NCBI GenBank assembly: GCA_016700175.1
Contig: CP065003.1
Coordinates: 2,614,001 to 2,678,000, forward strand
Direction of reading: 5' to 3'
Source: Acidobacteriota bacterium
GTDB lineage: Bacteria; Acidobacteriota; Blastocatellia; Pyrinomonadales; Pyrinomonadaceae
DNA length: 64,000 nucleotides
The first letter of the stretch is position 1. Each line of letters opens with the position of its first letter. The notes under the pieces are model-generated. The model was not told the origin of the DNA, searched no databases, and saw only the letters and a list, made by a program, of their open reading frames with translations. Positions 18,264 through 27,852 of the stretch are shown here, one piece after another. Made by a program: the position numbers and the translations under genes.

Positions 18264-18605
18264 CTACGAAGCCGTCGCGTCACCGGCCATCGGCGGGCTG
18301 TCGGTCTCGTGGATCTCGCTGGTGAAGAGGCTCAGGATCTTCTGGCCTTCCGCCGAACGCGCGCTGATCGTGCGGATATGCTTCTTGCCCTGCATTTCCC
18401 AGATCGCGCTGATCTCGCCTTCTTTCTCAACCGCGTGATAAGAGATCTCGTCGGTGTCTTCCGTTTCGTGGATCGCTTCCGCTTTGGCCTCAACGGGCTC
18501 AGCCGTTTCTTCTGCCGCCGCCGCTTCGGTGGTTTCTTCGGTCGCTTCGGCCTTGGTCTCTTCTTTTGCCTCTTCAGCGGCCTGCGTTGTTTCGTTCTCT
18601 GCCAT
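18264..18605 (-). CDS. Acidic Glu/Ala-rich low-complexity protein
   Basis: No family is recognised. From the ATG at 18605 the product is 113 residues: the first 50 are almost only Glu, Ala, Thr and Lys, followed by a compact segment (EISAIWEMQGKKHIRTISAR, then SAEGQKILSLFTSEIHE) that looks folded. No signal peptide or membrane span is present. An AAGGAG lies 16 bases upstream, rather far, and a GTG start at 18671 would add 22 residues, so the start is uncertain. The acidic tail may be disordered. It converges with the reductase gene at a shared terminator. Confidence 0.6.
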   Translation of the reverse strand: MAENETTQAAEEAKEETKAEATEETTEAAAAEETAEPVEAKAEAIHETEDTDEISYHAVEKEGEISAIWEMQGKKHIRTISARSAEGQKILSLFTSEIHETDSPPMAGDATAS

Positions 18606-18945
18606 TAACTGCTGGTTCACTCCTTGCTGGAAACTCTTTCGGTGATTGTGTGCAATTGGGGATTCTGCCACAAAGGGCGGGTGATGTCGAGTTTGTGGCA
18701 GGTGAGGGTTTAACGCAAAGGTCGCGAGAGAGTGTCTAACGCAACGGTCGCGGGAAAGCGATTAACGCTAAGGTCGCGAAGGACGCTACGAAAAATAGGG
18801 ATGTGGTGTTTGCTATCGAATCAGTGTTAAGCGGAATATTGACTAGGTTAGCCATTGGACCCAGCCCTATACCCTTCGCGACCTTTGCTTTTAGCGCTTT
18901 CGCGCGACCCTTGCGTTAACGGGACGCGGGTGTTCCGATCCAGTC
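18606..18945. repeat. Gap holding word-arm palindromic element, copy 3
   Basis: From about 18710 to 18920 the left arms (TAACGCAAAGGTCGCGAGAG, repeated three times with variation), a diverged core (about 18790-18875) and reverse right arms (CGCGACCTTTGC, CGCGACCCTTGCGTTAACG) form a third copy of the family. The element ends about 25 bases from the nrfA stop. No gene is seen. Confidence 0.68.
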
Positions 18946-20418
18946 TCAGTGCCCGGTAGCAAGCATCGCGACCTCGGCCGGTGACTTGACCACTTTCTTC
19001 AATTCGAGCTGGCCCTGAAGGCTGAAGTTGATCGACTCTCCAAGTATCCTCGTCGCTTCCTGCGGTGCGTGGAAGCCCATAGAGTTCTCCGCTTCGACAA
19101 AATCCAGATAGAACTGCGCCTTTCGCTGGAAATCCTTCGCGACTGCCAGTTGTTCGTCGGGCACGCCGGATTCCCTCGCTTCTTTGATCGAAGTTATCAG
19201 CCCGACAAGAGCGTCCATAGCGATGCTCCGCAAGTTGTATGTCGTCGTTTGTATCCGTTCGACGCGGTTCCGCAATTCATCCTCGCTCGCCTTGTGGCAG
19301 GTCTGGCACGACTGATTGATGCTCAGGAGCGGGCTCTTCACGTGGTGTTCGCTGATCTTCATCGCACCCTCGCGGCGGTAGGGCATATGGCAGTCGGCGC
19401 AGGAGACGCCGGCACGCGAATGTATCCCCTGGTTGAACATCTCAAATTCAGGGTGCTGGGCCTTCAGGACTTCCGCTCCGGTCTGCTTGTGGGTCCAGTC
19501 CTTGTGCGCGACCTCGTAGTAGTACTCCATGATGTTCTCCACCCTCAGGCCGTTCTGCCATGGATAGGTGAGGCGCTTGTCTTCTCCCTTGAAGTAGTAT
19601 TCGACGTGACACTGGCCACATACGAAGGTTCTCATTTCCTGCCGGGAAGCGTCCCGGTTGACGTCGTAATCCTCGACTCCCTGCGTAGCTTTGAACGCCT
19701 TAATGCCCTCCATGAACGCGGGCCGGGTCACGCGCAGAGCCATCGTCTGCGGGTTGTGGCAGTCGATGCAGGAGACAGGGTGGTTCGTCTGCTTGCGGGC
19801 CTCCGGATACGGCATCTTGTTGATCGCCTCGAAGCCCTTGAAAATATCGCCATTGCCGAGCTTTTTATATGCGACATAGACGGAAGCGTGACAGTTGATG
19901 CACGTGCCGGGCTGACGTGCGGCGGTCTGACGCTCGGTAAACGTCTGGTCTTCGAGCATATACGCGTGGCCGCGCTCCTCGCGGAAATCGACCGCGAAGG
20001 CGTATCCATCCCACATCGTCTTTAGCCTTGGATCTTCCTCCAGCCTGGATTGCGACACCAACGACCTCGGATCGGCATTTGTAGGGGTCCGGTGGACCGC
20101 CTCGCTTCCGCCGTACCGGGTCCGGACCTGGTCGACGGTCTTCTTGTACCCGTCGTACTGAAGTGGAAAGTTCTTGCCCCAGATCTCCGGATCGACCGTG
20201 TCATCGGTCAGCTCTACGACCCTGAAGAAGGGATTTCGCGCCTCGTTCTTACGCTCGATGATGTTCGTGAGCATGTATACCCCGAAGATCGCCGCAAGGA
20301 AGGAGAGGACCGCCACAAGCACGACGATCTTGAGCCCTACAAGTCGCGGGCGTTTAGCTTCTTTTGTCGGCTCCGGGTTTGCGGTTGTCTCGTCCTTTTC
20401 CGGTTTTTCGTCTGTCAT
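18946..20418 (-). CDS. nrfA: Ammonia-forming cytochrome c nitrite reductase, catalytic subunit (CxxCH type)
   Basis: The enzyme reduces nitrite to ammonium with six electrons at a pentahaem centre. Five haem-binding motifs are visible: CINCH (173-177), CIDCH (217-221), CGQCH (267-271), CADCH (340-344) and CQTCH (371-375). In classical NrfA the active-site haem 1 has CxxCK; here it is CxxCH, the less common variant. Candidate active-site residues are R149 (ERGHAY), Y274 (HVEYY) and H333 (GIHSR). An uncleaved hydrophobic anchor (about 28-52) follows a charged N-terminus, so the protein is probably membrane-tethered facing the periplasm. It follows nrfH by 28 bases, giving the usual nrfHA operon. 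AGGGAA precedes the ATG. Confidence 0.93.
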   Translation of the reverse strand: MTDEKPEKDETTANPEPTKEAKRPRLVGLKIVVLVAVLSFLAAIFGVYMLTNIIERKNEARNPFFRVVELTDDTVDPEIWGKNFPLQYDGYKKTVDQVRTRYGGSEAVHRTPTNADPRSLVSQSRLEEDPRLKTMWDGYAFAVDFREERGHAYMLEDQTFTERQTAARQPGTCINCHASVYVAYKKLGNGDIFKGFEAINKMPYPEARKQTNHPVSCIDCHNPQTMALRVTRPAFMEGIKAFKATQGVEDYDVNRDASRQEMRTFVCGQCHVEYYFKGEDKRLTYPWQNGLRVENIMEYYYEVAHKDWTHKQTGAEVLKAQHPEFEMFNQGIHSRAGVSCADCHMPYRREGAMKISEHHVKSPLLSINQSCQTCHKASEDELRNRVERIQTTTYNLRSIAMDALVGLITSIKEARESGVPDEQLAVAKDFQRKAQFYLDFVEAENSMGFHAPQEATRILGESINFSLQGQLELKKVVKSPAEVAMLATGH

Positions 20419-20446
20419 TGTTCTTTCCCTAAATCAAACTGTGGGC

Positions 20447-20905
<459 letters not shown>

Positions 20906-20967
20906 CGAGGAGATTCGAGAATTACCGGAGGTCCTGCGTAGGATAATCGAAAGGTCCTGCAATATTC

Positions 20968-21262
20968 AACGCAAAGGCCGCGGGAGAGCATTTAACGCAA
21001 AGGCTGCGGGAAAGCATTTAACGCAATGGCCGCGGGAAGGCGTTCAACGCAACGGCCGCGAGAGAGTGTTCAACGCAATGGCCGCGGGAAAGCGATTAAC
21101 GCTAAGGTCGCGAAGGACGCTAAGGTTTTGGAGCTGGGTCCAATCGCTAGTCTACTCAGTTTTCCGCTTAATACTGATTCGATAACAAGCGGCACTTCCC
21201 TATTTTTCTTAGCGACCTTCGCGACCTTTGCGTTAATCGCTTTGCCGCGACCTTTGCGTTGA
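20968..21262. repeat. 26-bp tandem array plus word-arm palindromic element, copy 4
   Basis: Five exact-length 26-base units (AACGCAAAGGCCGCGGGAGA and variants; 20968-21097) run into AACGCTAAGGTCGCGAAGG, a core related to copies 1-3 (about 21125-21215), and reverse arms (TAGCGACCTTCGCGACC, CGCGACCTTTGCGTT). It fills the gap between nrfH and the serine hydrolase; no gene is seen. Confidence 0.75.
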
Positions 21263-21275
21263 AAAACTCGACGGT

Positions 21276-22820
21276 TTACTTCTTCCGCTTGAACTCCAGC
21301 TCGTAGAACCAGAAATCGTTGTTCGGCTGGTCGATGACCAGGTCCTCGGGCGTACCGTCCTTGCCCAGCTTGAACACGACGAATCCCGGAGGGAAGTTGT
21401 AGGCCACGCTCGGGCGCCAACGGATCCGGAACGTGTCGTGATGCCAGTGTTCGAGATCGGCGACGAAGTTCGGAGCCGGCTTAAGCTTCAGCACGAGCTT
21501 GCCGGATTCGACCGATACCTCCGCATCGCCGTACATCTTGTCGACGTAGGTTCCCGCGTAGCCCTCAAGAGAAAGACTCGGCTTTGTGCCTAGCTTTCTC
21601 GATTCTTCCAGCTTCTTTTCTTCCGCGGCCGCGGCTTCTTTGCCGCTCTTGTATCCTGCCAGCATCTCGGTATTCCAGTCGCGGTCCGGAGCGTTGGTGA
21701 AGATGTCGAAGATCTTGAACTGAAGGACCGTAGGCACGCCGTTCTCGCTGTTGGTCAGCACGACGAGGCCCAGGTTCTCTTCCGGCATCATCGCCGTGCG
21801 CGAGATCATTCCGTCAAGCCCGCCTCCGTGCGAGACGACCTTCCGGCCGTTGTAATCCCAGACGTTCCAGCCCAGCCCGTACGTGTTGAAATGCCTTGAG
21901 GGAAGGTTCTGCGAGCCGCGTCTGCTGATCGGAAGGATTACCGCCGGCTGCTGCAACTCCCAGATCTGCGCCTCGCTGACGATCTGTTTACCCTCGAACT
22001 TCCCGTCGGCGAGCTGCATTCTTAGCCAGTTCGCGACGTCGTTGACCGACGAATTCAAAGCAGCCGCGGGAGCGGCTCCGTCCACGTTCCCTCGGTGAAG
22101 GACCCTCAGCCCTTTGCCCTGCGATTCGTTGTGCGGCCACGCGGCGTTGTCCTTCACGTCGCGGACTGTGGTCGTCGTCCGGTTCATCTCGAGAGGCCGA
22201 AGGATCTTCTCCGTCACGAACTCGCCCCAGCTCTTCCCCGAGACTTGCTCGATTATCTTGCCCGCCGCGGCGAACATAAGGTTCTGGTATCCGAACCCCG
22301 ACCGGAACCCTCGTGTGGGTTTCAGATGGCTGAGCCTCTTGAGTATCTCGTCGGTCGAATAGGTCGTTTCGTACCAGAGCAGGTCGCCGCTGAAAGTGTC
22401 GAGTCCGACGCGGTGCGAGACGAGGTCGCGGATCGTAAGGTCCTCAGTGACGTAAGGCGCGTAGAGTTTGAACTCCGGCAGGTATCTCGAGACCTTGTCG
22501 TCCCAGCCTCCGATCTTCTTCTCGTCGATCAGGATCGCGATAGCGGCGGTCGTGAAGGCCTTCGAGTTCGAGGCGATGGCGAAGAGGGTGTCCTTATCGA
22601 CCTTCGCATCTTCGCCGAGCTTGAGGACCCCGTAGCCTTTCGCCAGAACGACCTTGTCGTCTTTTACGATGGCGACGGCCATCCCGGGCACGTTCCAGTC
22701 CTTGCGCGCCTGCTCGGCGTACGCGTCGATCTCGGCGATCTTCTGCTCCAGCGTCTGGGCTGACCCGTAGAGCGGGAGGACGAGAATGGTGAATATCAGT
22801 ATGTGTAGGGTTCTTTTCAT
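21276..22820 (-). CDS. Secreted serine hydrolase, beta-lactamase class C / penicillin-binding family
   Basis: The 514-residue protein starts with a signal peptide (MKRTLHILIFTILVLPLYGS). The beta-lactamase-like fold shows the catalytic S84-x-x-K87 (ASNSKAFT), the YxN motif in GYQNLMFAAAG, and HGGG in place of the KTG triad (SHGGGLDG). A C-terminal domain of about 110 residues (from LSLEGYAGTYVDKMYGDAEV) resembles DUF3471, a lipocalin-like domain often attached to such esterases or peptidases. Family members cleave D-amino acid peptides or esters; true antibiotic resistance cannot be inferred. It probably acts in the periplasm. It lies between two repeat elements and seems monocistronic. Confidence 0.88.
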   Translation of the reverse strand: MKRTLHILIFTILVLPLYGSAQTLEQKIAEIDAYAEQARKDWNVPGMAVAIVKDDKVVLAKGYGVLKLGEDAKVDKDTLFAIASNSKAFTTAAIAILIDEKKIGGWDDKVSRYLPEFKLYAPYVTEDLTIRDLVSHRVGLDTFSGDLLWYETTYSTDEILKRLSHLKPTRGFRSGFGYQNLMFAAAGKIIEQVSGKSWGEFVTEKILRPLEMNRTTTTVRDVKDNAAWPHNESQGKGLRVLHRGNVDGAAPAAALNSSVNDVANWLRMQLADGKFEGKQIVSEAQIWELQQPAVILPISRRGSQNLPSRHFNTYGLGWNVWDYNGRKVVSHGGGLDGMISRTAMMPEENLGLVVLTNSENGVPTVLQFKIFDIFTNAPDRDWNTEMLAGYKSGKEAAAAEEKKLEESRKLGTKPSLSLEGYAGTYVDKMYGDAEVSVESGKLVLKLKPAPNFVADLEHWHHDTFRIRWRPSVAYNFPPGFVVFKLGKDGTPEDLVIDQPNNDFWFYELEFKRKK

Positions 22821-22849
22821 TGTTTTGTCGTCCGGTTCTCCGAATTTCT

Positions 22850-22998
22850 TTAACGCAAAGGCCGCAAGGGTCGCAACGCCATTTAGGAATTTCGCTCAAA
22901 GAAACGATTGCTACCTTCACTGACGGCAACAATCCTAATTCCCTTTGCGCCCTTCGCGACCTTAGCGTTAAGTGCTCTTCCGCGGCCTTTACGTTAAA
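22850..22998. repeat. Word-arm palindrome with unrelated core
   Basis: Arms AACGCAAAGGCCGCAAGGGTC and the reverse (CGACCTTAGCGTTAAG, CGGCCTTTACGTTAA) frame about 70 bases that do not match the core shared by the other copies. It fills the gap between the serine hydrolase and GH92 genes. Confidence 0.6.
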
Positions 22999-23011
22999 AC
23001 CTCTTCATGCG

Positions 23012-26000
23012 TCACTCAACTATTATCTCGTCCACAAAGATATACGCGTCGAAACCGGCTCCCGGGTGCCAGGCGGGGATCTTACCGAAATTGACCGCCT
23101 TCACGCGGACGTATCTCGCCGTCACGGGGTCGATCGTCTTCACATAATCGCGGATCGTGTGCTCCATCTCGCGCTCGGGGAAGTCCGTCTCGATCTCCGC
23201 GGCCTTCCGCCACGTCTTGCCGTCGTCCGATATCTCGAACGTGACCGAGCGCGGCATCCAGATCCAGCTTCTCGCGACCTGGAGGAATCCTCCGCCTAGC
23301 TTCGAGATCCTCGTCGGCCGCTTGAGATCGATCACCGCCTCGAAGTCCTGTCCCTGGTATCCCTGCCATTCTCCGGAAGCGAAATTGGTCGTGCCGCGAA
23401 GTCCGTCGATAAGTCCCTTCGGCCCTCCGCCGGTGTACTGGTTCGAGTACTTTGATCTGATCTCTACGTCCCAGTCGTGCGGCATTTTGTGAAGGATCGA
23501 TTCGACTATCTGGCTTCTAGCATGGCGTGTGATCGAAATCGCTTTGATCTGAGTCGTGTCGTGGATTACAAACGGGCCTTCGTAGAGCTTGGATGACCAG
23601 TCTGGATCAGTACCGTCTGTGGTGAAGTAAATTCTCTGCCCAGCCAGCGGTGCTGAGATCACAACCTCAGTCGATCCTTCGAAAACGCGCGAGCCTTCAA
23701 CCGTTGGTACCGGGTCGATTGAGGGATATATGAATTGCTCGTACGTGCTTGTGAACCAGTTCTTCACCGGTTCCCTAGACATCGAGATTTCCAATCTGCC
23801 GCCGTCCATCAGTTCCTCGTGGCTGAAGCGCGCTGCCCGCCGAGGACTGCCGTTCAACTTCACCGAGCCGAGGTAAATCCCGTCTCCGCGTTTCGAAATC
23901 GAAAAAGTCTTTCCGTTCTCTAAATGTATTCTTGCTTCCTTGAAGATAGGGGTGCCAAGAGCGTAATCCGGATCGCCCGGATTCACCTGATAGAAACCAA
24001 GCGCGCTTAGGACATACCACGCGGACATCTGACCGCAGTCCTCGTTTCCGATTAGCCCGTCGGGAGTCGGCTTGTAGAACTCTTCCATTATCTTCCGGAC
24101 GTAATCCTGCGTCTTCCAGGGCTGTCCTGCGAAGTTATATAGATATGCGATGTGGTGCGAGGGCTCGTTTCCGTGTGCGTACTGTCCGATCAGGCCCGTG
24201 ATGTCAGGCTGGTCGCGTCCTTCGAGTTTCGATTCGGTCGTGAAAAGCTCGTCGAGCTTCGCTGCGAACTTCTCTTTACCTCCGAACAGACTCATCAAAC
24301 CGCCCACATCCTGCGTGACGTGGAACGTGTACTGCCACGAGTTGGCCTCCGTGAAATGAAAGGTGACTTCGTTAGGCGAGAAGGGCGAGATCCAGTTGCC
24401 GTTCTGCTTTGGCCTCATGAAGCCGGTTTTCGTGTCGAACAGGTTCTTGTAGTACCTGGCTTGGTAAATGAAGTGTCGCGATTCTCTGTGAATCGGGTCG
24501 TTTGAACCGGGCGGCAGGTCCATGCTTTCCGTTTCCGCTGTTCGCGGATATTTCTTGTCCAAAAGCCGCTCTGCGATCACGTACAGGCAATAACTGTTGT
24601 ACGCATACTCGAGCGTCCTCGAGACCGATTCCTGCTCGTCCTCCATCGAGATGTAACCGCGCCGGCGGAACGCGTCTAGGCCCTCGATATCGAGCCCGGA
24701 AGAATGCCTCGCCGCCTCGTACGCCTTCTCGTAATCGAATCCCTCGATGCCCTTCGCCATCGCGTCCGCGATCACCGAGACTGCGTGATACCCGATCATC
24801 GTGTCGGTCTCGTTCCCGGCGAGCTCCCACACCGGAAGCTTGCCTCCCTGCTCGTACATCCGTATGAAGGTGTTGATGAACTCGACGGTGCGCTTCTCGT
24901 CGATGATCGTGTAGAGCGGGTGAGTCGCTCGGAAGGTGTCCCACAAAGAGAACACCGTATAGTGTCTTGAGTTCGAAGTTCCAGGTTCAAGGTTCAAAGA
25001 GGTACGCTCATCATCCGAGTCACTCTCTTTGAACTTTGAACTTTGAATCTTGAACTCGCCGCCGGGCGAATCTTTGAACTTTGAACCTTGAACTTTGAAC
25101 TGATCAGCGATGTTGTGGATCTTGCGATCGAGACCGCGATAGTTCCCGTCGACGTCGTTGTAGACGTTCGGGGCGATCATCGTGTGATAAAGCGCGGTGT
25201 AGAAGTTGGTCATCTCGGCGTCGGTACCGCCGGAGACCTCGATCTTCGAAAGCTCCTTGTTCCACGCCGCACGAGCGTCCTTTCGAACCTTGTCGAAATC
25301 CCAGTGCGGGACCTCGGCCTCGAGGTTCTTCCGCGCGCCTTCGATACTGACGGCGGAGATGCCGACTTTCAAGAGGAGGGGTTTGTTGTCGGAAGGGGGA
25401 AAGGTGTATTCGGTCAGGTCGAACGTGAAGTTGGATATGAGGTCTTTGCCCTCAAGTTCGTTTCCGATCGAATCAGGGTCAATCGTCCAATAAATAACGT
25501 CGACATCATCCTGAGTCACCCGATCAAGAACCGTCTTATCCACAAACGGCATCGAGAACTCTGCGCTGAAATAGACGATCTGGTCCTTTGCCCACGAACG
25601 CGAACGCCTGAATCCCTCGACACGCCGGTCACCCACAATCTTCAGACCTGAATCTAGCACTTCGTCCCGCCACCTCAGATCGAGCGCGATCTTTGCTTCC
25701 TCCGTCCCCTTCGGAAAAGTGTACCGATGAAATCCGACGCGCTCGGTCGCGGTCATCTCGGCGAGAATGTCCTCGTCATCGAGCTTCACCGAGTAATATC
25801 CCGGCTCCGCCTTCTCATTGTCGTGCGAGAACTTCGACGCGAATCCCTTCTTGGTGTCATCGGGACTCGCTTCCCAGAAATATCCGTCCGAAATGTATGG
25901 CGCAAAAAGGATGTCGCAGTAATCGGGGATGCCGGTGCCGCTGAGGTGCGTGTGCGAGAAACCGTAGATGATGTCGTCGGAGTAATGGTATCCGGAGCTC

Positions 26001-26221
26001 CCGTCCCAGTTGTCGATCCGCGTGTCGGGCGAAAGCTGGACCATCCCGAACGGCATCGTCGCGCCGGGGAACGTGTGCCCGTGCCCTCCTGTCCCGATGA
26101 ACGGGTTCACCCACCGCGCCGGATCGTCGATCGCGAAAGAAACGGTGGACAGCAGGAAGAGAGTGAAAAAAGAAGCGGAAAAGAGACGGGAGAAAATAAG
26201 ATAAGGCGGAGTTGTGTTCAT
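23012..26221 (-). CDS. GH92 family alpha-mannosidase with C-terminal carbohydrate-binding domains
   Basis: GH92 enzymes are calcium-dependent exo-alpha-mannosidases. The hallmark start VNPFIGTGGHGHTFPGATMP, FSHTHLSGTG and the catalytic-domain motif GNEDCGQMSAWYVLSALGFY are all present. The N-terminus carries a signal peptide (about residues 10-35 from this ATG; an alternative ATG lies at 26239). After the catalytic part comes a chitobiase C-terminal-like segment (IYFTTDGTDPDW) and a discoidin/F5-F8-like domain (GEWQGYQGQDFEAVIDLKRP, ending in VDEIIVE). Residues about 375-418 are an unusual insert encoded by repeat DNA, placed just before the conserved YTVFSLWDTFRATHPL. The protein is probably exported and used for glycan foraging. 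Confidence 0.92.
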   Translation of the reverse strand: MNTTPPYLIFSRLFSASFFTLFLLSTVSFAIDDPARWVNPFIGTGGHGHTFPGATMPFGMVQLSPDTRIDNWDGSSGYHYSDDIIYGFSHTHLSGTGIPDYCDILFAPYISDGYFWEASPDDTKKGFASKFSHDNEKAEPGYYSVKLDDEDILAEMTATERVGFHRYTFPKGTEEAKIALDLRWRDEVLDSGLKIVGDRRVEGFRRSRSWAKDQIVYFSAEFSMPFVDKTVLDRVTQDDVDVIYWTIDPDSIGNELEGKDLISNFTFDLTEYTFPPSDNKPLLLKVGISAVSIEGARKNLEAEVPHWDFDKVRKDARAAWNKELSKIEVSGGTDAEMTNFYTALYHTMIAPNVYNDVDGNYRGLDRKIHNIADQFKVQGSKFKDSPGGEFKIQSSKFKESDSDDERTSLNLEPGTSNSRHYTVFSLWDTFRATHPLYTIIDEKRTVEFINTFIRMYEQGGKLPVWELAGNETDTMIGYHAVSVIADAMAKGIEGFDYEKAYEAARHSSGLDIEGLDAFRRRGYISMEDEQESVSRTLEYAYNSYCLYVIAERLLDKKYPRTAETESMDLPPGSNDPIHRESRHFIYQARYYKNLFDTKTGFMRPKQNGNWISPFSPNEVTFHFTEANSWQYTFHVTQDVGGLMSLFGGKEKFAAKLDELFTTESKLEGRDQPDITGLIGQYAHGNEPSHHIAYLYNFAGQPWKTQDYVRKIMEEFYKPTPDGLIGNEDCGQMSAWYVLSALGFYQVNPGDPDYALGTPIFKEARIHLENGKTFSISKRGDGIYLGSVKLNGSPRRAARFSHEELMDGGRLEISMSREPVKNWFTSTYEQFIYPSIDPVPTVEGSRVFEGSTEVVISAPLAGQRIYFTTDGTDPDWSSKLYEGPFVIHDTTQIKAISITRHARSQIVESILHKMPHDWDVEIRSKYSNQYTGGGPKGLIDGLRGTTNFASGEWQGYQGQDFEAVIDLKRPTRISKLGGGFLQVARSWIWMPRSVTFEISDDGKTWRKAAEIETDFPEREMEHTIRDYVKTIDPVTARYVRVKAVNFGKIPAWHPGAGFDAYIFVDEIIVE
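24969..25100. repeat. Word repeat inserted in frame inside the GH92 gene
   Basis: About 132 bases (44 codons) consist of TTCAAAGTTCAAGGTTC-type words facing CTTTGAACCTTGAACC-type words around a short GC-rich centre. The same words occur in gaps at about 54365-54400 and 60945-61085. The reading frame stays open and encodes FKVQGSKFKDSPGGEFK-like sequence absent from the surrounding domain logic. Confidence 0.75.
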
Positions 26222-26510
26222 CGGACGAGAGACTCGCATCGTTAGAGCTGTGAAGCCCGGCACGTAGTGCCGATCTATCTTAGCCGTGGCCCTAAGGCCA
26301 CGGGAAACGGTTTGTCGAAATTATTCGGACAAGAAATTACGGTCAGCCGCGTAGCGGCGTTCTTACGCAAATCGCTCGGAGATCATCCATTGGGGACGTC
26401 GTCACTCCGCCGTGACCTTGAGTATCCGGCGGGAATTATAACCCAGCCTGGCGTCTCAGCTATCTAAACACACGACCTGGATCTCGTCCCGTAGGGGCGC
26501 CGTAACTTAG
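26222..26510. repeat. REP-bearing gap between GH92 and the IS
   Basis: One complete two-hairpin REP lies at 26259-26303: GGCAC-GTA-GTGCC, a spacer containing TATCTTAG, then CCGTGGCC-CTAA-GGCCACGG. A solo GTA-loop hairpin follows near 26346-26358. A half REP (hairpin A GTCCC-GTA-GGGGC at 26486-26498 plus the spacer GCCGTAACTTAG) ends exactly where the IS begins. No gene is seen. Confidence 0.75.
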
Positions 26511-26515
26511 ACATA

Positions 26516-26530
26516 ATGTTTTGACCTGTC
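26516..26530 (+). repeat. IS subterminal inverted repeat, left
   Basis: ATGTTTTGACCTGTC, the exact reverse complement of the right repeat; five bases from the inferred left edge. Confidence 0.85.
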
Positions 26531-26599
26531 CTGCCTCAAGAACGTGGATTATGTTAGGTGAGATTCACCAACACCTAGCCACAATTGAGGAGGACAGGC

Positions 26600-27783
26600 A
26601 TGAAGAATACTAACGCAATCAACGGAAAAGCGAGAGAGATCTTTGAGAATGAAGCACCGGAGTATCCGGCATACGTAGGGCTCGATGTCCATAAGGAGAC
26701 TATCGTGGCGGCGATCGCCCGGGAGGGTCGGGGAAAGCCGGAGTCGCTTGGAACGATAGCGAACAAACCGAAGGAGGTGGCGAAGCTTGTCGAGCGGCTG
26801 AGCCGGGAGTTCGGGGAGAGGTTCTGCTGTACTGCTACGAGGCAGGTCCGTGCGGATACGTTCTGTACCGTCAGCTGGTGGAGATGGGGCAGGAATGCCA
26901 TGTTGTGGCACCGTCGAAGATCCCTAAGAAGCCCGGCGACAGGATAAAGACGGACCGGCGGGATGCGAGGAAGCTGGCCCGGCTATTGAGGAGCGGGGAT
27001 CTTACGGCGGTATGGGTGCCGGGAGAGGAGCAGGAGGCGATGCGGGACCTGGCGCGGGCGCGGAACGACTTCAAGATCCAGGAGCGGAAGGCGCGCCAGC
27101 AACTGAGCGCTTTCATGCTCCGTCACGGGCATTCGTGGCCCAAGGGAAAGACGCGGTGGACGAAGGGCCACTTCGAATGGATGGAGACGCGCAAGTTCCC
27201 TCACGAATGGCAGTATGTTGTGCTTCAGGGATACATCAGAGCGGTGAATGCGGCGGAGAAGAGGGTGGCTGACATCACGGCGGAAATGAGCATGGCGCTG
27301 CCGCACTGGTCGATGGCTCCGGTGGTCTACTCGCTGATGGCGTTCAGGGGTATCGACATGGTCAGCGCGATGGGGCTCCTGGCAGAACTCGGGGATCTGA
27401 CCCGCTTCGACTCGCCGAAGCAACTGATGGGCTTTCTGGGGCTTGTGCCCAGCATACACGCCTCCGGCCCGACAAAGCGCGAGGGTGAGATAACGAAGAC
27501 CGGCAACTCGAGGGCCCGGCGCCTGCTGGTCGAAGCCGCCTGGGCGTACCGCCATCCGGCGCGCATGACGGCTCATTTGAGACGAAAGGCGAAGAACGCG
27601 TCCGAAGAAGCCAGGGAGATATCCTGGAAGGCCCAGAAACGTTTGTGCGGAAGATACCGGTCGCTGGTCTACTCGGGCAAGAACAAGAACCAGACCACGG
27701 TGGCAGTCGCCAGGGAACTCTCGGGCTTTATCTGGGACGTGACACGGGTCGAGATGGCCAGGTTTGAAACCCCCGCCCGCTAG
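26600..27783 (+). pseudogene. IS110/IS1111 transposase, broken by a -1 frameshift
   Basis: Reading starts at the ATG behind GAGGAGGA and gives the RuvC-like start (YVGLDVHKETIVAAIAREGR). Near 26815-26825 the homology moves to the -1 frame, where VLLYCYEAGPCGYVLYRQLV continues and joins DRIKTDRRDARKLARLL. The DEDD residues are therefore split: D in GLDVHK is on the first frame, and E in CYEAG and the two D in KTDRRD are on the second. The C-terminal serine-recombinase-like part is intact (GFLGLVPSIHASG, EITKTGNSRARRLLVEAAW). No slippery heptamer is visible at the break, so a one-base deletion is the simplest reading. The element is probably not self-mobile. Confidence 0.88.
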
Positions 27784-27852
27784 CGGGCCGGTAACGCATC
27801 GCAAAGAAGTATCCGACAAGAGGAAAAGAAGTTAACCACAGAAGAAAAGGAG

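Noticed and set aside
20968..21097. CRISPR array
   Set aside because: The 26-base units are contiguous without spacers and belong to the word-arm repeat family; no cas genes are present.
26800..26840. Programmed -1 frameshifting in the IS transposase
   Set aside because: No slippery A-AAA-AAG-type heptamer or following pseudoknot is seen at the break.
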